From CAVUEG01 sp963740525 (lineage in GTDB: Bacteria; Actinomycetota; Actinomycetes; Propionibacteriales; Nocardioidaceae), in the NCBI GenBank assembly GCA_963740525.1, contig CAVUEG010000008.1, positions 62,001-126,000 of the forward strand: 64,000 nt of DNA, given 5' to 3'. The notes beneath the pieces were generated by a model. That model was given only the letters and a program-made list of their open reading frames with translations, did not search any database and was not told the origin of the DNA. Numbering within the stretch: the first letter of the stretch is position 1; the number at the start of each line of letters is the position of its first letter. Of the stretch, positions 49,957-58,844 are shown one piece after another. A program made the translations under genes and the position numbers.

Positions 49957-50334
49957 TCATCGCTGCGTCAGCCGCTGGACCAGGACGCTGTCCTCGCCGT
50001 TGAGCTCGAAGTCCGCCAGTGCGATCGCGACCGCCTCACGCACGAGTCGTCCGCGGTCCACGGCCAGCCCGTGGCTGCGCCGCAGTCCCAGCCGGGCGTG
50101 CTCGATGTCGACCAGCTCGTCGGCCGTCACGTAGACGGTCATCTTCTCGTCGTGACGCACCCGACCGCTCGGCTTCCGCGAAGCTGCGCCGAGTCCTTGG
50201 TCGACCGGGTCCTCCCGGTCTGCCGCCTGGGTCCCGCCGGAGACCTGTGTCGGAACCTGGCTCAGGCCCTGGGTCGGCTCGGAGTCAGGCTCGGCAGTGG
50301 GCCGGAACAGGTCGTCGGCGGAAGGCAGGCTCAC
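49957..50334 (-). CDS. Small protein between parA and scpA, ribbon-helix-helix-like
   Basis: A 125-residue protein. The first ~60 residues are polar and Pro/Gln-rich. The second half (KMTVYVTADELVDIEHARLGLRRSHGLAVDRGRLVREAVAIALADFE) looks like a strand followed by two helices, as in ribbon-helix-helix DNA-binding proteins. Genes of this type are commonly found at this place in Actinobacteria, with unknown function. GTG 50334 overlaps the parA stop. A link to parA-driven partition or to gene control is possible. Confidence 0.72.
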   Translation of the reverse strand: MSLPSADDLFRPTAEPDSEPTQGLSQVPTQVSGGTQAADREDPVDQGLGAASRKPSGRVRHDEKMTVYVTADELVDIEHARLGLRRSHGLAVDRGRLVREAVAIALADFELNGEDSVLVQRLTQR

Positions 50335-51479
50335 CCGTCGAGACAACGAGCCAGCACCTCCTTGGCCAGCTGGCGGTAGGCGTCGGCACCGGTCGAGGAC
50401 GAAGCGTAGGTCGTGATCGGCTCCCCGGCCACGGTCGAGTCGGAGAACTTCACCGTCCGCCGGATGACGGTGTGGAAGACGGTGTCGCCCCAGGCCTGGA
50501 CGAGTCGCTCCATGACCTCGCGACCGTGCAGGGTGCGCCCGTCGTACATGGTGCCGAGCACGCCGTCGATCGTGAGCTTGGGGTTGAGCCGCTCCTTGAC
50601 CTTGTCGATCGTGGTCTTGAGCAGGGCCACGCCGCGAAGCGCGAAGTACTCGCACTCCAGGGGCACGATGACGCCGTCGGAGGCGGTGAGCGCGTTGACG
50701 GTGAGCAGCCCGAGGGACGGTTGGCAGTCGATGAGGATGACGTCGTACTCGTTGATGGCCGGCTGGAGCACGCGCTGCAGGGTCTGCTCACGGGCCACCT
50801 CGTGCACGAGCTGCACCTCGGCCGCCGAGAGGTCGATGTTGGAGGGGAGCAGGTCCATGCCCGGTACGCCGGTCGGGACGATGACGTCGTCGATGGTGAC
50901 GTCACGCTGCATCAGCAGGTTGTAGACGGTCAGCTCGATCTCGTGCGGGCTCAGGCCCAGGCCGACCGACAGCGAGCCCTGGGGGTCGAAGTCGACCAGG
51001 AGCACCTTGCGGCCGAGCTCGGCGAGCGAGGCACCGAGGTTGATCGTCGTCGTGGTCTTGCCGACGCCCCCCTTCTGGTTGCACATCGCGATCACGCGAG
51101 CGTTGCCGTGGATCGAGATCGGACGCGGCTCGGGCAGGACCGGCATCGGCCGACCGGTCGGTCCGAGCGGCAGCTGCTCGCGGAGCTCGGAGTCGGTCTC
51201 CGGCTCGGGCTGGGCGGCGGACCTGCTCGGGGCACCGAGGTCGAGCTCACGCTCGGCGATGGTGGTCCTGGGCCGCTCGAAGGGGATCGGGTCGCTCACG
51301 GACTTCTCGGCTCCAGGGGACGTTGACGGACCGGCTGCGGGACTGGCGGACGGACTGGTTGTGGGACTCGGTGCGGGAGGTCGGTACAGCGGTGGCATCT
51401 CCGGAGCGGCTCCCCCGGGAACACCGTGCGTTCCAGATCCGCTCTGTCGCCCGGGGCCAAACGAGTCAACACCGCTCAT
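50331..51479 (-). CDS. ParA-family ATPase (Soj-like)
   Basis: A 382-residue deviant Walker ATPase. Residues ~1-115 are a Pro/Ser/Ala-rich tail not found in core ParA. The ATPase part has AMCNQKGGVGKTTTTINLGA (Walker A with signature Lys), LVDFDPQGSLSVGLG, and VILIDCQPSLGLLTVNAL. It corresponds to Rv1708 of M. tuberculosis rather than to the oriC parA. No parB is adjacent. ATG 51479 has GGGAGGAC upstream; an ATG at 51521 would overlap a palindrome and is less likely. Confidence 0.9.
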   Translation of the reverse strand: MSGVDSFGPGRQSGSGTHGVPGGAAPEMPPLYRPPAPSPTTSPSASPAAGPSTSPGAEKSVSDPIPFERPRTTIAERELDLGAPSRSAAQPEPETDSELREQLPLGPTGRPMPVLPEPRPISIHGNARVIAMCNQKGGVGKTTTTINLGASLAELGRKVLLVDFDPQGSLSVGLGLSPHEIELTVYNLLMQRDVTIDDVIVPTGVPGMDLLPSNIDLSAAEVQLVHEVAREQTLQRVLQPAINEYDVILIDCQPSLGLLTVNALTASDGVIVPLECEYFALRGVALLKTTIDKVKERLNPKLTIDGVLGTMYDGRTLHGREVMERLVQAWGDTVFHTVIRRTVKFSDSTVAGEPITTYASSSTGADAYRQLAKEVLARCLDG

Positions 51480-51515
51480 TGGTCTGTCCTCCCACCGCTT
51501 TGAATGTCGACTATG

Positions 51516-51533
51516 CGACACATCGATGTGTCG
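51516..51533. promoter_or_regulatory. Perfect 18-bp palindrome, putative operator upstream of parA-like gene
   Basis: CGACACATCGATGTGTCG is fully symmetric. It lies 36 bases before the preferred parA start and downstream of a possible -10 box, so it would sit in the 5' leader. It is unlike parS (TGTTTCACGTGAAACA). Confidence 0.55.
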
Positions 51534-51547
51534 GGACGACGCGGGCG

Positions 51548-51577
51548 ACTCTAGGCGTGCGCTCTCGCGCCTTACAA
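51548..51577 (-). promoter_or_regulatory. Putative sigma-A promoter of the parA-scpAB operon
   Basis: On the minus strand TTGTAA (51572-51577) and TAGAGT (51548-51553) are separated by 18 bases, close to vegetative promoter consensus. The palindrome at 51516-51533 follows 14 bases later. This 245-base region otherwise holds no gene. Confidence 0.5.
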
Positions 51578-51725
51578 GGCGGATCGGGAAAGCCGTGGAC
51601 AGACAGGCAAATCTGGGGACGGCGTGTGCACTCCCCCACGGCGCAGCCTCACAAGCACCGGCCGCCTGGGGACAACTCTGTGGACGGCCAACGGGATCTC
51701 GGAGCGCACGCAGGGATCGCCGGGG

Positions 51726-52640
51726 CTAGCCCTCCAAGGCCCGCGGATGGGCTGCGGCGTACACCTCGCGCAGGCTGTCCACGGTGACCAGCGTGTAGAT
51801 CTGGGTCGTGGTCACCGAGGCGTGGCCGAGCAGCTCCTGGACCACCCGCACGTCGGCACCGCCGTCGAGGAGATGGGTGGCGAAGGAGTGTCGCAGCGTG
51901 TGCGGTGAGACCGCCGCGGTGACCCCTGCCCGGTCCGCGGCCCGCGCCAGCACGGTCCACGCGCTCTGTCGCGACAGCCGGCCACCCCGGGCGTTGAGGA
52001 AGACCGCCGGCGTCCCCCGGCCCGCCGCGACGAGCTCCGGTCGCCCCCGGACCAGGTACGCCGTGATCGCGGCGCGGGCGTAGGACCCCACCGGCACGAT
52101 GCGCTCCTTGCTGCCCTTGCCGCGCAGCAGCACCGTGCAGCCCTCGGAGTCGAGGTCCGAGAGGTCGTCGAGGTCGAGGCCGGTCGCCTCGGAGATCCGA
52201 GCCCCCGTGCCGTAGAGGAACTCGAGCAGTGCCCGGTCACGCAGCGACAAGGTGGTGCCGGCTGCACCTGCCGCCTCGAGGATCGCCTCGATCTGCGAGA
52301 GCGGGAGCGCCTTGGGCAGCCGCTTCGCGGGAGTGGGTGGTCGCACCGACGAGGCCGGGTCGCTGCTGGCGAGGCCGTCGCGCACCGCGAACTTGTGGAA
52401 CCCGCGCACCGCCACGACGGTCCGGGCCGCCGACGTGGCACTGAGAGCCGGATGGTCGGCATCACCCTCACGGAGCGCCATCAGGAAGCCCGACACGGTC
52501 TGCTCGGTAACCTCCCCGGGGTCGTCGATGCCCAGGCTGCCGAGGTAGCCCAGGTAGCGGCGCAGGTCGCGACGGTAGGACTTCATCGTGTTGTCCGCCA
52601 GACCGCGCTCGACCGAGAGGTGGTCGAGGTAGGTCCGCAC
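51726..52640 (-). CDS. xerD: Site-specific tyrosine recombinase XerD
   Basis: A 304-residue recombinase that resolves chromosome dimers at dif with XerC. The N-terminal SAM-like domain is YLDHLSVERGLADNTMKSYRRDLRRYLGYL. The catalytic residues lie in YGTGARISEATGL (Arg), SPHTLRHSFATHLLDGG (His-Arg) and LGHASVTTTQIYTLV (His, Tyr nucleophile). The GTG at 52640 is the only in-frame start between the ald stop and the domain start and gives normal length. Neighbour order (ald upstream, parA downstream) matches M. tuberculosis Rv1701. Confidence 0.95.
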   Translation of the reverse strand: MRTYLDHLSVERGLADNTMKSYRRDLRRYLGYLGSLGIDDPGEVTEQTVSGFLMALREGDADHPALSATSAARTVVAVRGFHKFAVRDGLASSDPASSVRPPTPAKRLPKALPLSQIEAILEAAGAAGTTLSLRDRALLEFLYGTGARISEATGLDLDDLSDLDSEGCTVLLRGKGSKERIVPVGSYARAAITAYLVRGRPELVAAGRGTPAVFLNARGGRLSRQSAWTVLARAADRAGVTAAVSPHTLRHSFATHLLDGGADVRVVQELLGHASVTTTQIYTLVTVDSLREVYAAAHPRALEG

Positions 52641-52663
52641 CGCCCTTTGCAGGGCGCCACCGC

Positions 52664-53777
52664 TCAGGCGAGGACCTCGTCCAACGCCGTGTGCGCCAGG
52701 CCGTGCGCCTCGGCGACGGGCGTGTAGGTCACGGCCCCGGCGTACGTGTTGAGACCCAAGGCGAGTGAGTGGTCGTCGCGCAGTGCCTGCTTCCAGCCCT
52801 TCGATGCCAGTGCGACGGTGTAGGGCAGCGTCGCGTTGGTCAGGGCGTACGTCGAGGTGTTCGGCACCGCGCCGGGCATGTTCGCGACGCAGTAGAACGT
52901 CGAGTTGTGCACCGTGTACGTCGGGTCCGCGTGGGTCGTGGCGCGGGTGTCCTCGAAGCAGCCACCCTGGTCGACCGCGATGTCCACGAGCACCGAGCCC
53001 GGCTTCATCTCCGCCACCAGGTCGTTGGTCACCAGCTTGGGCGCCTTCGCCCCGGGGATGAGCACCGCGCCGATCACGAGGTCGGCCTCGAGCACCTGCT
53101 GGCGGATCGCGAGCTTGGAGGACGCCAGTCCGTGCACCCGGTTGTTGTAGCGCCAGAACGACAGCCGCAGCTTCTCGAGGTCCGTGTCGAGCAGCGTGAC
53201 GTCGGCTCCCATGCCGAGGGCGATGTTCGCTGCGTTCTGCCCCGCGACACCGGCACCGATGACGACCACCTTGGCGTTGGCGACGCCCCGACTCCGCCGA
53301 GAAGCACCCCCGGCCGCCCTGGGCCTTCAGCAGGGCGTACGCGCCCACCTGCGGCGCCAGACAGCCGGCGACCTCGGACATCGGGTAGAGCAGCGGCAAC
53401 GCGCCGGACGGCAGCTGGACCGTCTCGTAGGCGATCGCGGTGACCTTCCGCCTCATCAGCTCCTCGGTGAGGGGCTGGTCGGCGGCGAGGTGGAGGTAGG
53501 TGAAGAGGGTCTGGCCCTCCCGCATCCGGTGGTACTCCTCGGCGACCGGCTCCTTGACCTTGAGCACCATCTCAGAGGTGCCCCAGACCTCATCGGCGTC
53601 CGGGAGGATCTGGGCGCCGACGGCGCGGTAGTCGTCATCGCTGATCGACGATCCCACGCCGGCGTCGCGCTCGACGAACACCTCATGTCCGTGGGCGGTG
53701 AGCTCGTGCACGCCCAGGGGCGTGATCGCCACGCGGTACTCGTGGTTCTTGACTTCCTTCGGTACGCCGACCTTCAC
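52664..53777 (-). pseudogene. ald: Alanine dehydrogenase with two missing bases
   Basis: Catalyses reversible oxidative deamination of L-alanine to pyruvate with NAD. The N-terminal domain reads KVGVPKEVKNHEYRVAITP, VKVKEPVAEEY-type residues and LFTYLHLAADQPL in one frame. The NAD domain (VVVIGAGVAGQNAANIALGMGADVTLLD, IGAVLIPGAKAPKLV, IAVDQGGCFEDTRATTHADP) is in another. One missing C in 53306-53310 and one in 53285-53288 (G runs on the coding strand) explain the change, and correction gives exactly 371 residues, the standard length. GTG 53777 has GGAGGA upstream. Likely two homopolymer sequencing errors. Confidence 0.92.
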
Positions 53778-53840
53778 GGCCGCTCCTCCCACTACGTGAT
53801 CGTCGCCACATCGTCGGGACGACGCCGCGAGTGTATTCCC

Positions 53841-54433
53841 CTAGCCGTCTGCCACGGAAAGCGCCCGGTGTGCGTACGCGAGCACGGCGATCTGGGTGGC
53901 CGCATCGGTGACGTGACTCGCCAGCACCGCCGCCTGGAGCTCGGCGAGCGGAACCCACGCCACGGACATCTCCGCCTCCTCGTGAGCAGGCTCGAAGTCA
54001 CCGCGGTCCGCCTCCCGCACGCTCGTGGCGAGGTAGATGTCGACCCGCTCGTCGCTGATCCCGGGGCTCGGCACCGAGGTCAGCAGGTGCTCCCAGTGGT
54101 CGGCCTCGAGCTGGGCCTCCTCCAGGAGCTCGCGGCGGGCAGTGACCTCCGGGTCCTCCCCCGCCTCGTCCCGCAGGCCGGCGGGCAGCTCGACGACCCG
54201 CGACTGCACGGGATGGCGGTACTGCCGCAGCACCAGGATCCGGTCCCGGTCGTCGACGGCGAGCACCACCACCGAGCCGGGGTGCTCGAGCACCAGCCGC
54301 TGGAACTGCGGGTCGGGCTTGCCGGGGGCGTGCACCGTGTCGGTCGAAGGGCCACCACCCAGTCGTCCCGGTGCAGGTCGATGCTCGACGTCACCGGCCA
54401 CGACTCGGCCTGGTCCCGGACTGTGTCGCTCAT
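53841..54433 (-). pseudogene. NUDIX hydrolase (ADP-ribose pyrophosphatase type), one missing base
   Basis: Hydrolyses ADP-ribose-like nucleoside diphosphates. The start (MSDTVRDQAESWPVTSSIDLHRDDWVVALR) is in one frame and the rest (TDTVHAPGKPDPQFQRLVLEHP, LPAGLRDEAGEDPEVTARRELLEEAQLEAD) in another. The Nudix box GX5EX7REUXEEXGU is nearly complete but ends in AQL rather than GxL. A single missing base near 54344-54350 restores a 197-residue protein. Position between pyrG/pepN and ald fits Rv1700. Possibly translated from an internal start at 54401 if the shift is real. Confidence 0.85.
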
Positions 54434-54489
54434 GGTCTCGACGCTACCGTGGGCGCCGTCACACTCACGTTCAAGGGGGAACGCTCCTG

Positions 54490-56946
54490 ATGACCACTCG
54501 CAGCCTGACCGTCCTCGAGGCCGAGGAGCGTGCTGCGCTCCTCACCGTCGACCGCTACGACATCGCCGTCGACCTGACCGGACTGGCCGATGGGGACGAG
54601 TTCCGGTCCGTCTCCAGGATCGCCTTCCGGTGCGCCAGCCCCGGCGCCTCGACGTACGTCGACTGCGCGGCCGAGGTCATCGCCGCCACCCTCAACGGCA
54701 CCCCGATCGCCTCGGGTGACATCCAGGTCGACGGCCGGATCCAGCTCGAGAACCTGGCCGCGGAGAACCTCCTCGTGGTCGACACCGTCCAGACCGACGT
54801 GCACCACGCCAACGGCATCCAGCGCACCGTCGACGAGCGTGACGGCAAGGTCTACGTGTGGACGTCGTTCGAGCCTGATGACGCGCGCCGTGCCTGGGCC
54901 TGCTTCGACCAGCCCGACCTGAAGGCGCCGCACCGGTTCACCGTCACGGCCCCCTCCGACTGGCTGGTCACCAGCAACAGCGCCGTCGCGTCGGTCAGCG
55001 AGACCGACTCGAGCCGGGTCTGGGAGTTCCCCGACACACCGCGGCTCTCGACGTACGTCGCGGTCGTCAACGCCGGTCCCTTCCACGAGCTGCGCCGACA
55101 GCTCGGCGGTCATGACCTCGGTCTCTTCTGCCGCGCCTCCTTGGCACCGGCCCTGGACCGCGACGCGGACCAGCTCTTCGACCTCACCGCCCGTGGCCTG
55201 GAGTTCTTCGGCGACAAGTTCGGCAGCCCCTTCCCCCAGGAGAAGTACGACCAGGTGTTCGTTCCCGGGATGGGCGGTGCCATGGAGAACTGGGGTTGCG
55301 TGACCTGGAGCGACGCGTTCGTCTTCCCGACCCGGCCCACCGCCCAGCAGGAGGCGATCCGCACCGACGTGCTGTACCACGAGATGGCGCACATGTGGTT
55401 CGGCGACCTGGTGACCATGCAGTGGTGGGAGGACCTCTGGCTCAACGAGGCGTTCGCGAGCTGGGCCTCCCTCTGGGCGACTGTCGGCGTCACCGGCTCG
55501 CAGGAGCCCTGGGCGGACTTCGTGACCGACGAGGTCGCCGGGTATGCCGCCGACATGGCGGTCACCACTCACCCGATCCGCCAGCCTGTCCATGACGTGG
55601 CCGCCGCGATGGCGTCGTTCGACTCGATCACCTACATCAAGGGTGCCGCCATGCTGCGCCAGCTGGTCGCCTACGTCGGCGAGGACGCGTTCCTCGCCGG
55701 CCTCAGGCTGTACTTCTCGCGTCATGCCTGGGGGAACACCCGCCTGAGCGACCTGATGGACGCGATCGCCGAGTCGTCCGGACGCGACCTCAACGGCTGG
55801 ACGACGGACTGGCTGGACCGGGCCGGGACCGACACGCTGACCCTGAGCCGCGAGGGCGCCGGCTGGACTCTCCTGGCCGAGTCCCCCGACGGTGGGCGTC
55901 CACGACCGCACCGGGTCGACATCGGCGTCTACACCGCTGGGAGCGGCGGCCTGGTCCGGACCTCGACCACGTCGGTGGAGGTCGCCGGCGTGCGTACGCC
56001 GCTCCCGGACCTCGCTGAGGGCGACCTGCGGATCGTCAACGACGACGACCTGACCTTCGCCGCGGTCCGTTCGGACCCGGAGTCCACCTCGCTGATGCTG
56101 AAGGACGCGGGGACGCTTCCGAGCTCCCTGAGCCGCGCCCTGGCCGTCAGCACGGCCTGGGACATGCTCGTCAAGGCGGAGCTGTCCGCCGCCGACATGG
56201 TCGGCTGTGCCCTCTCCGGGATCGGTGGCGAGGACTCGGCGGCCCGGATCCAGGACATGCTCCTGCTCGCGATGAACGCTGCGGAGCTCTGGGCACCCGC
56301 CGACGACCGGGACCGGCTCTACGCCGACATCGCGGACGCCTGCGCGCCGTTGGCCGAGCGCGAGTCCCTCAGGCGTGAGGTCCTGCGGACGCTGGCCCGG
56401 ACTGCGACCACGGACGCCCACCTCGACCTCGTCGACGCCCACACCGCCGGCGACCCGGACCTCGAGTGGCTCTACCTGATCCGGCTCTCCGAGCTCGGGC
56501 GCGCCGACCAGGCCAGGGTGGAGGACCTCGAGTCCCGCGATCCCGACCCGGAGTCGGGGATCTCCGCGCTGGCGGTGCGTGCCACGAACGCCAACCTCGA
56601 GGACAAGGAGACCGTCTGGCAGGCGGTCTTCACCGAGCGCCGAGTGCCCAGCGGCAAGCTGATGCGGGTGTCGAAGGCGTTCTGGCAGCCCGGCCAGAGG
56701 GACCTGCTGGGGCCGTACGTCACGCGCTACTGCGACGAGATGGCCGCCATGGACGGTGGAATGCTGGCCGTGGGCGCGATCGCGCACACCTTCTTCCCCT
56801 CGCTTCTCGGCGATCTCGCCCTGGTGGATGCCGCGGAGAAGGCCGCCACCGCCGAGGAGACCAGCCCGCTGGCTGCCTCGGTGCTGCGACAGCGCGCCGA
56901 TCTGCAGCGCCGGATGCTGCGCGCCAGAGGCGCCGCAGGCGTCTGA
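54490..56946 (+). CDS. pepN: Aminopeptidase N
   Basis: An 818-residue M1 zinc aminopeptidase. The exopeptidase motif GGAMENWGCVTW (residues 262-273) and the zinc site HEMAHMWFGDLVTMQWWEDL, with His297, His301 and Glu320 in LNEAF, are intact. A C-terminal helical domain of the ERAP1-like type follows (about 500-810). It trims N-terminal residues from peptides in the cytosol; no signal peptide is present. It is the only plus-strand gene in the 43-64 kb block and separates pyrG from the NUDIX gene. Confidence 0.96.
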   Translation: MTTRSLTVLEAEERAALLTVDRYDIAVDLTGLADGDEFRSVSRIAFRCASPGASTYVDCAAEVIAATLNGTPIASGDIQVDGRIQLENLAAENLLVVDTVQTDVHHANGIQRTVDERDGKVYVWTSFEPDDARRAWACFDQPDLKAPHRFTVTAPSDWLVTSNSAVASVSETDSSRVWEFPDTPRLSTYVAVVNAGPFHELRRQLGGHDLGLFCRASLAPALDRDADQLFDLTARGLEFFGDKFGSPFPQEKYDQVFVPGMGGAMENWGCVTWSDAFVFPTRPTAQQEAIRTDVLYHEMAHMWFGDLVTMQWWEDLWLNEAFASWASLWATVGVTGSQEPWADFVTDEVAGYAADMAVTTHPIRQPVHDVAAAMASFDSITYIKGAAMLRQLVAYVGEDAFLAGLRLYFSRHAWGNTRLSDLMDAIAESSGRDLNGWTTDWLDRAGTDTLTLSREGAGWTLLAESPDGGRPRPHRVDIGVYTAGSGGLVRTSTTSVEVAGVRTPLPDLAEGDLRIVNDDDLTFAAVRSDPESTSLMLKDAGTLPSSLSRALAVSTAWDMLVKAELSAADMVGCALSGIGGEDSAARIQDMLLLAMNAAELWAPADDRDRLYADIADACAPLAERESLRREVLRTLARTATTDAHLDLVDAHTAGDPDLEWLYLIRLSELGRADQARVEDLESRDPDPESGISALAVRATNANLEDKETVWQAVFTERRVPSGKLMRVSKAFWQPGQRDLLGPYVTRYCDEMAAMDGGMLAVGAIAHTFFPSLLGDLALVDAAEKAATAEETSPLAASVLRQRADLQRRMLRARGAAGV

Positions 56947-57022
56947 CGGGCTCACGTCGTCCCGACGACCGGGCTGGGTCGGACCGGGCTGGGTCAGACC
57001 GGGGTGGCAAGACCGAAGTGGG

Positions 57023-58726
57023 TCAGCCGGCGTCGACGCCCCGCTCCTCGTCCCTGCGGCGGAGCCCGGACTCGTCGATCGGGAAGCGCAGCTCCCGCTG
57101 ACGGGCGATCGCTGCACCCACCAGGCCGACGAAGAGCGGGTGTGGCCGGGTCGGACGCGAGCGGAGCTCGGGGTGCGCCTGCGTGCTGACGTAGTACGGG
57201 TGCACCTCGGCGGGAAGCTCGACGTACTCGACCAGGTTGTTGTCCGGCGAGGTGCCGGAGAAGACCAGGCCGGCGCTCTCCAACCGGTCCCGGTAGGCGT
57301 TGTTGACCTCGTACCGGTGGCGGTGGCGCTCCTCGACCTTCGCCTCGCCGTACGTCGCCCGGACGACGGAGCCGTCCTTGAGCTCGGCGGGGTAGAGCCC
57401 CAGTCGCATGGTGCCGCCGAGGTCTCCGGCGCCCTCCACGAACGCCTTCTGCTCCTCCATGGTGGCGATCACCGGCTCGGAACAGTTCTCGTCGAACTCG
57501 GTCGATGCGGCCTCGGGAAGGCCGGCGACGTTGCGGGCGTACTCGATCACCATGCACTGCAGGCCCAGGCAGAGGCCAAGCGTCGGGATGCCGTGGGTCC
57601 GCGTGTAGGTGAGAGCGCCGAGCTTGCCCTCGATGCCGCGGATCCCGAAGCCGCCCGGCACGCAGACGGCGTCCACGTCGTGCAGGTTCCGCGCGGCACC
57701 CTCGGGGGTGTCACAGGCATCCGAAGGCACCCACCGAAGGTTGATCTTGGCCTCATGGGCGAAGCCACCGGCGCGCAGAGCCTCGGCCACCGAGAGGTAG
57801 GCGTCCGGAAGGTCGACGTACTTGCCGACGAGGGCGACCGTGACCTCCTCCGTCGGTCGGTGCACCCGGTGGAGCAGGTCGTCCCACAGGGTCCAGTCGA
57901 CGTCCCGGAAGGGCAGGTTCAGCCGGCGTACGACGTAGGCGTCGAGCCCCTCGGAGTGCAGGACCCGAGGGATGTCGTAGATCGACGGGGCGTCGGCCGC
58001 GGTGACCACGGCCTCCTCGTCGACGTCGCACATCAGCGAGATCTTGCGCTTCACGCTCTGGGGGATCTCCCGGTCCGCACGGCACACGATCGCGTCCGGC
58101 TGGACACCGATGGAGCGGAGCGCGGCAACCGAGTGCTGCGTGGGCTTGGTCTTGAGCTCGCCTGATGGGCCGATGAACGGCACCAGCGAGACGTGGAGGA
58201 AGAAGACGTTGTCGCGGCCGACGTCGTGTCGCACCTGGCGGATCGACTCCAGGAACGGCAGCGACTCGATGTCGCCGACGGTGCCACCGACCTCGGTGAT
58301 CACCACGTCGACCTCGGGGCCACCCATGGAGCGGATGCGGTCCTTGATCTCGTTGGTGATGTGGGGAATCACCTGCACCGTGTCGCCCAGGTAGTCACCG
58401 CGACGCTCCTTGGCGATGACCTCGCTGTACACCTGGCCGGTCGTGACGTTCGCGTTGGCCGACAGGTCGGTGTCGAGGAACCGCTCGTAGTGCCCGACGT
58501 CGAGGTCGGTCTCCGCACCGTCGTTGGTCACGAAGACCTCGCCGTGCTGGAACGGGTTCATCGTTCCGGGGTCGACGTTGAGGTACGGGTCGAGCTTCTG
58601 CATCGTGACCCGGAGGCCACGGGCCTTCAGCAGGGAGCCGAGGCTGGACGCCGTCAGGCCCTTGCCGAGCGAGGAGGCGACGCCGCCAGTGACGAAGACG
58701 TGCTTGGTCGGCTGCGATGCTGCCAA
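57023..58726 (-). CDS. pyrG: CTP synthase
   Basis: A 567-residue enzyme that aminates UTP to CTP with glutamine. KHVFVTGGVASSLGKGLTAS is the ATP-binding start of the synthetase domain, DPYLNVDPGTMNPFQHGEVF the UTP site, and ITEVGGTVGDIESLPFLE follows. The glutaminase domain has the nucleophile Cys in TLGLCLGLQCMVIEYARN and the His-Glu pair in TQAHPELRSRP. TTG 58726 has GGGAG five bases upstream and gives a normal N-terminus. A GTG at 58780 would add 18 residues and remains possible. Same strand as mctB and recN upstream. Confidence 0.95.
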   Translation of the reverse strand: MAASQPTKHVFVTGGVASSLGKGLTASSLGSLLKARGLRVTMQKLDPYLNVDPGTMNPFQHGEVFVTNDGAETDLDVGHYERFLDTDLSANANVTTGQVYSEVIAKERRGDYLGDTVQVIPHITNEIKDRIRSMGGPEVDVVITEVGGTVGDIESLPFLESIRQVRHDVGRDNVFFLHVSLVPFIGPSGELKTKPTQHSVAALRSIGVQPDAIVCRADREIPQSVKRKISLMCDVDEEAVVTAADAPSIYDIPRVLHSEGLDAYVVRRLNLPFRDVDWTLWDDLLHRVHRPTEEVTVALVGKYVDLPDAYLSVAEALRAGGFAHEAKINLRWVPSDACDTPEGAARNLHDVDAVCVPGGFGIRGIEGKLGALTYTRTHGIPTLGLCLGLQCMVIEYARNVAGLPEAASTEFDENCSEPVIATMEEQKAFVEGAGDLGGTMRLGLYPAELKDGSVVRATYGEAKVEERHRHRYEVNNAYRDRLESAGLVFSGTSPDNNLVEYVELPAEVHPYYVSTQAHPELRSRPTRPHPLFVGLVGAAIARQRELRFPIDESGLRRRDEERGVDAG

Positions 58727-58844
58727 GGAAACTCCCGTGGTCTCGTGTGCTGGAGAGCGATCGATGGAACGATCCTCCACGGGGTTTCACCCTACCAACA
58801 CCTGGCGGCGGCGGTGACCAACCCGCCGGAAAGTGTGGTCCCGC

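Noticed and set aside
51516..51533. Palindrome as a parS site
   Set aside because: It does not resemble the parS consensus and no parB gene is adjacent.
51726..53792. A single 688-residue alanine dehydrogenase-recombinase fusion protein
   Set aside because: The continuous frame arises only because two missing bases shift ald into the xerD frame; the two genes are separate in homologous clusters.
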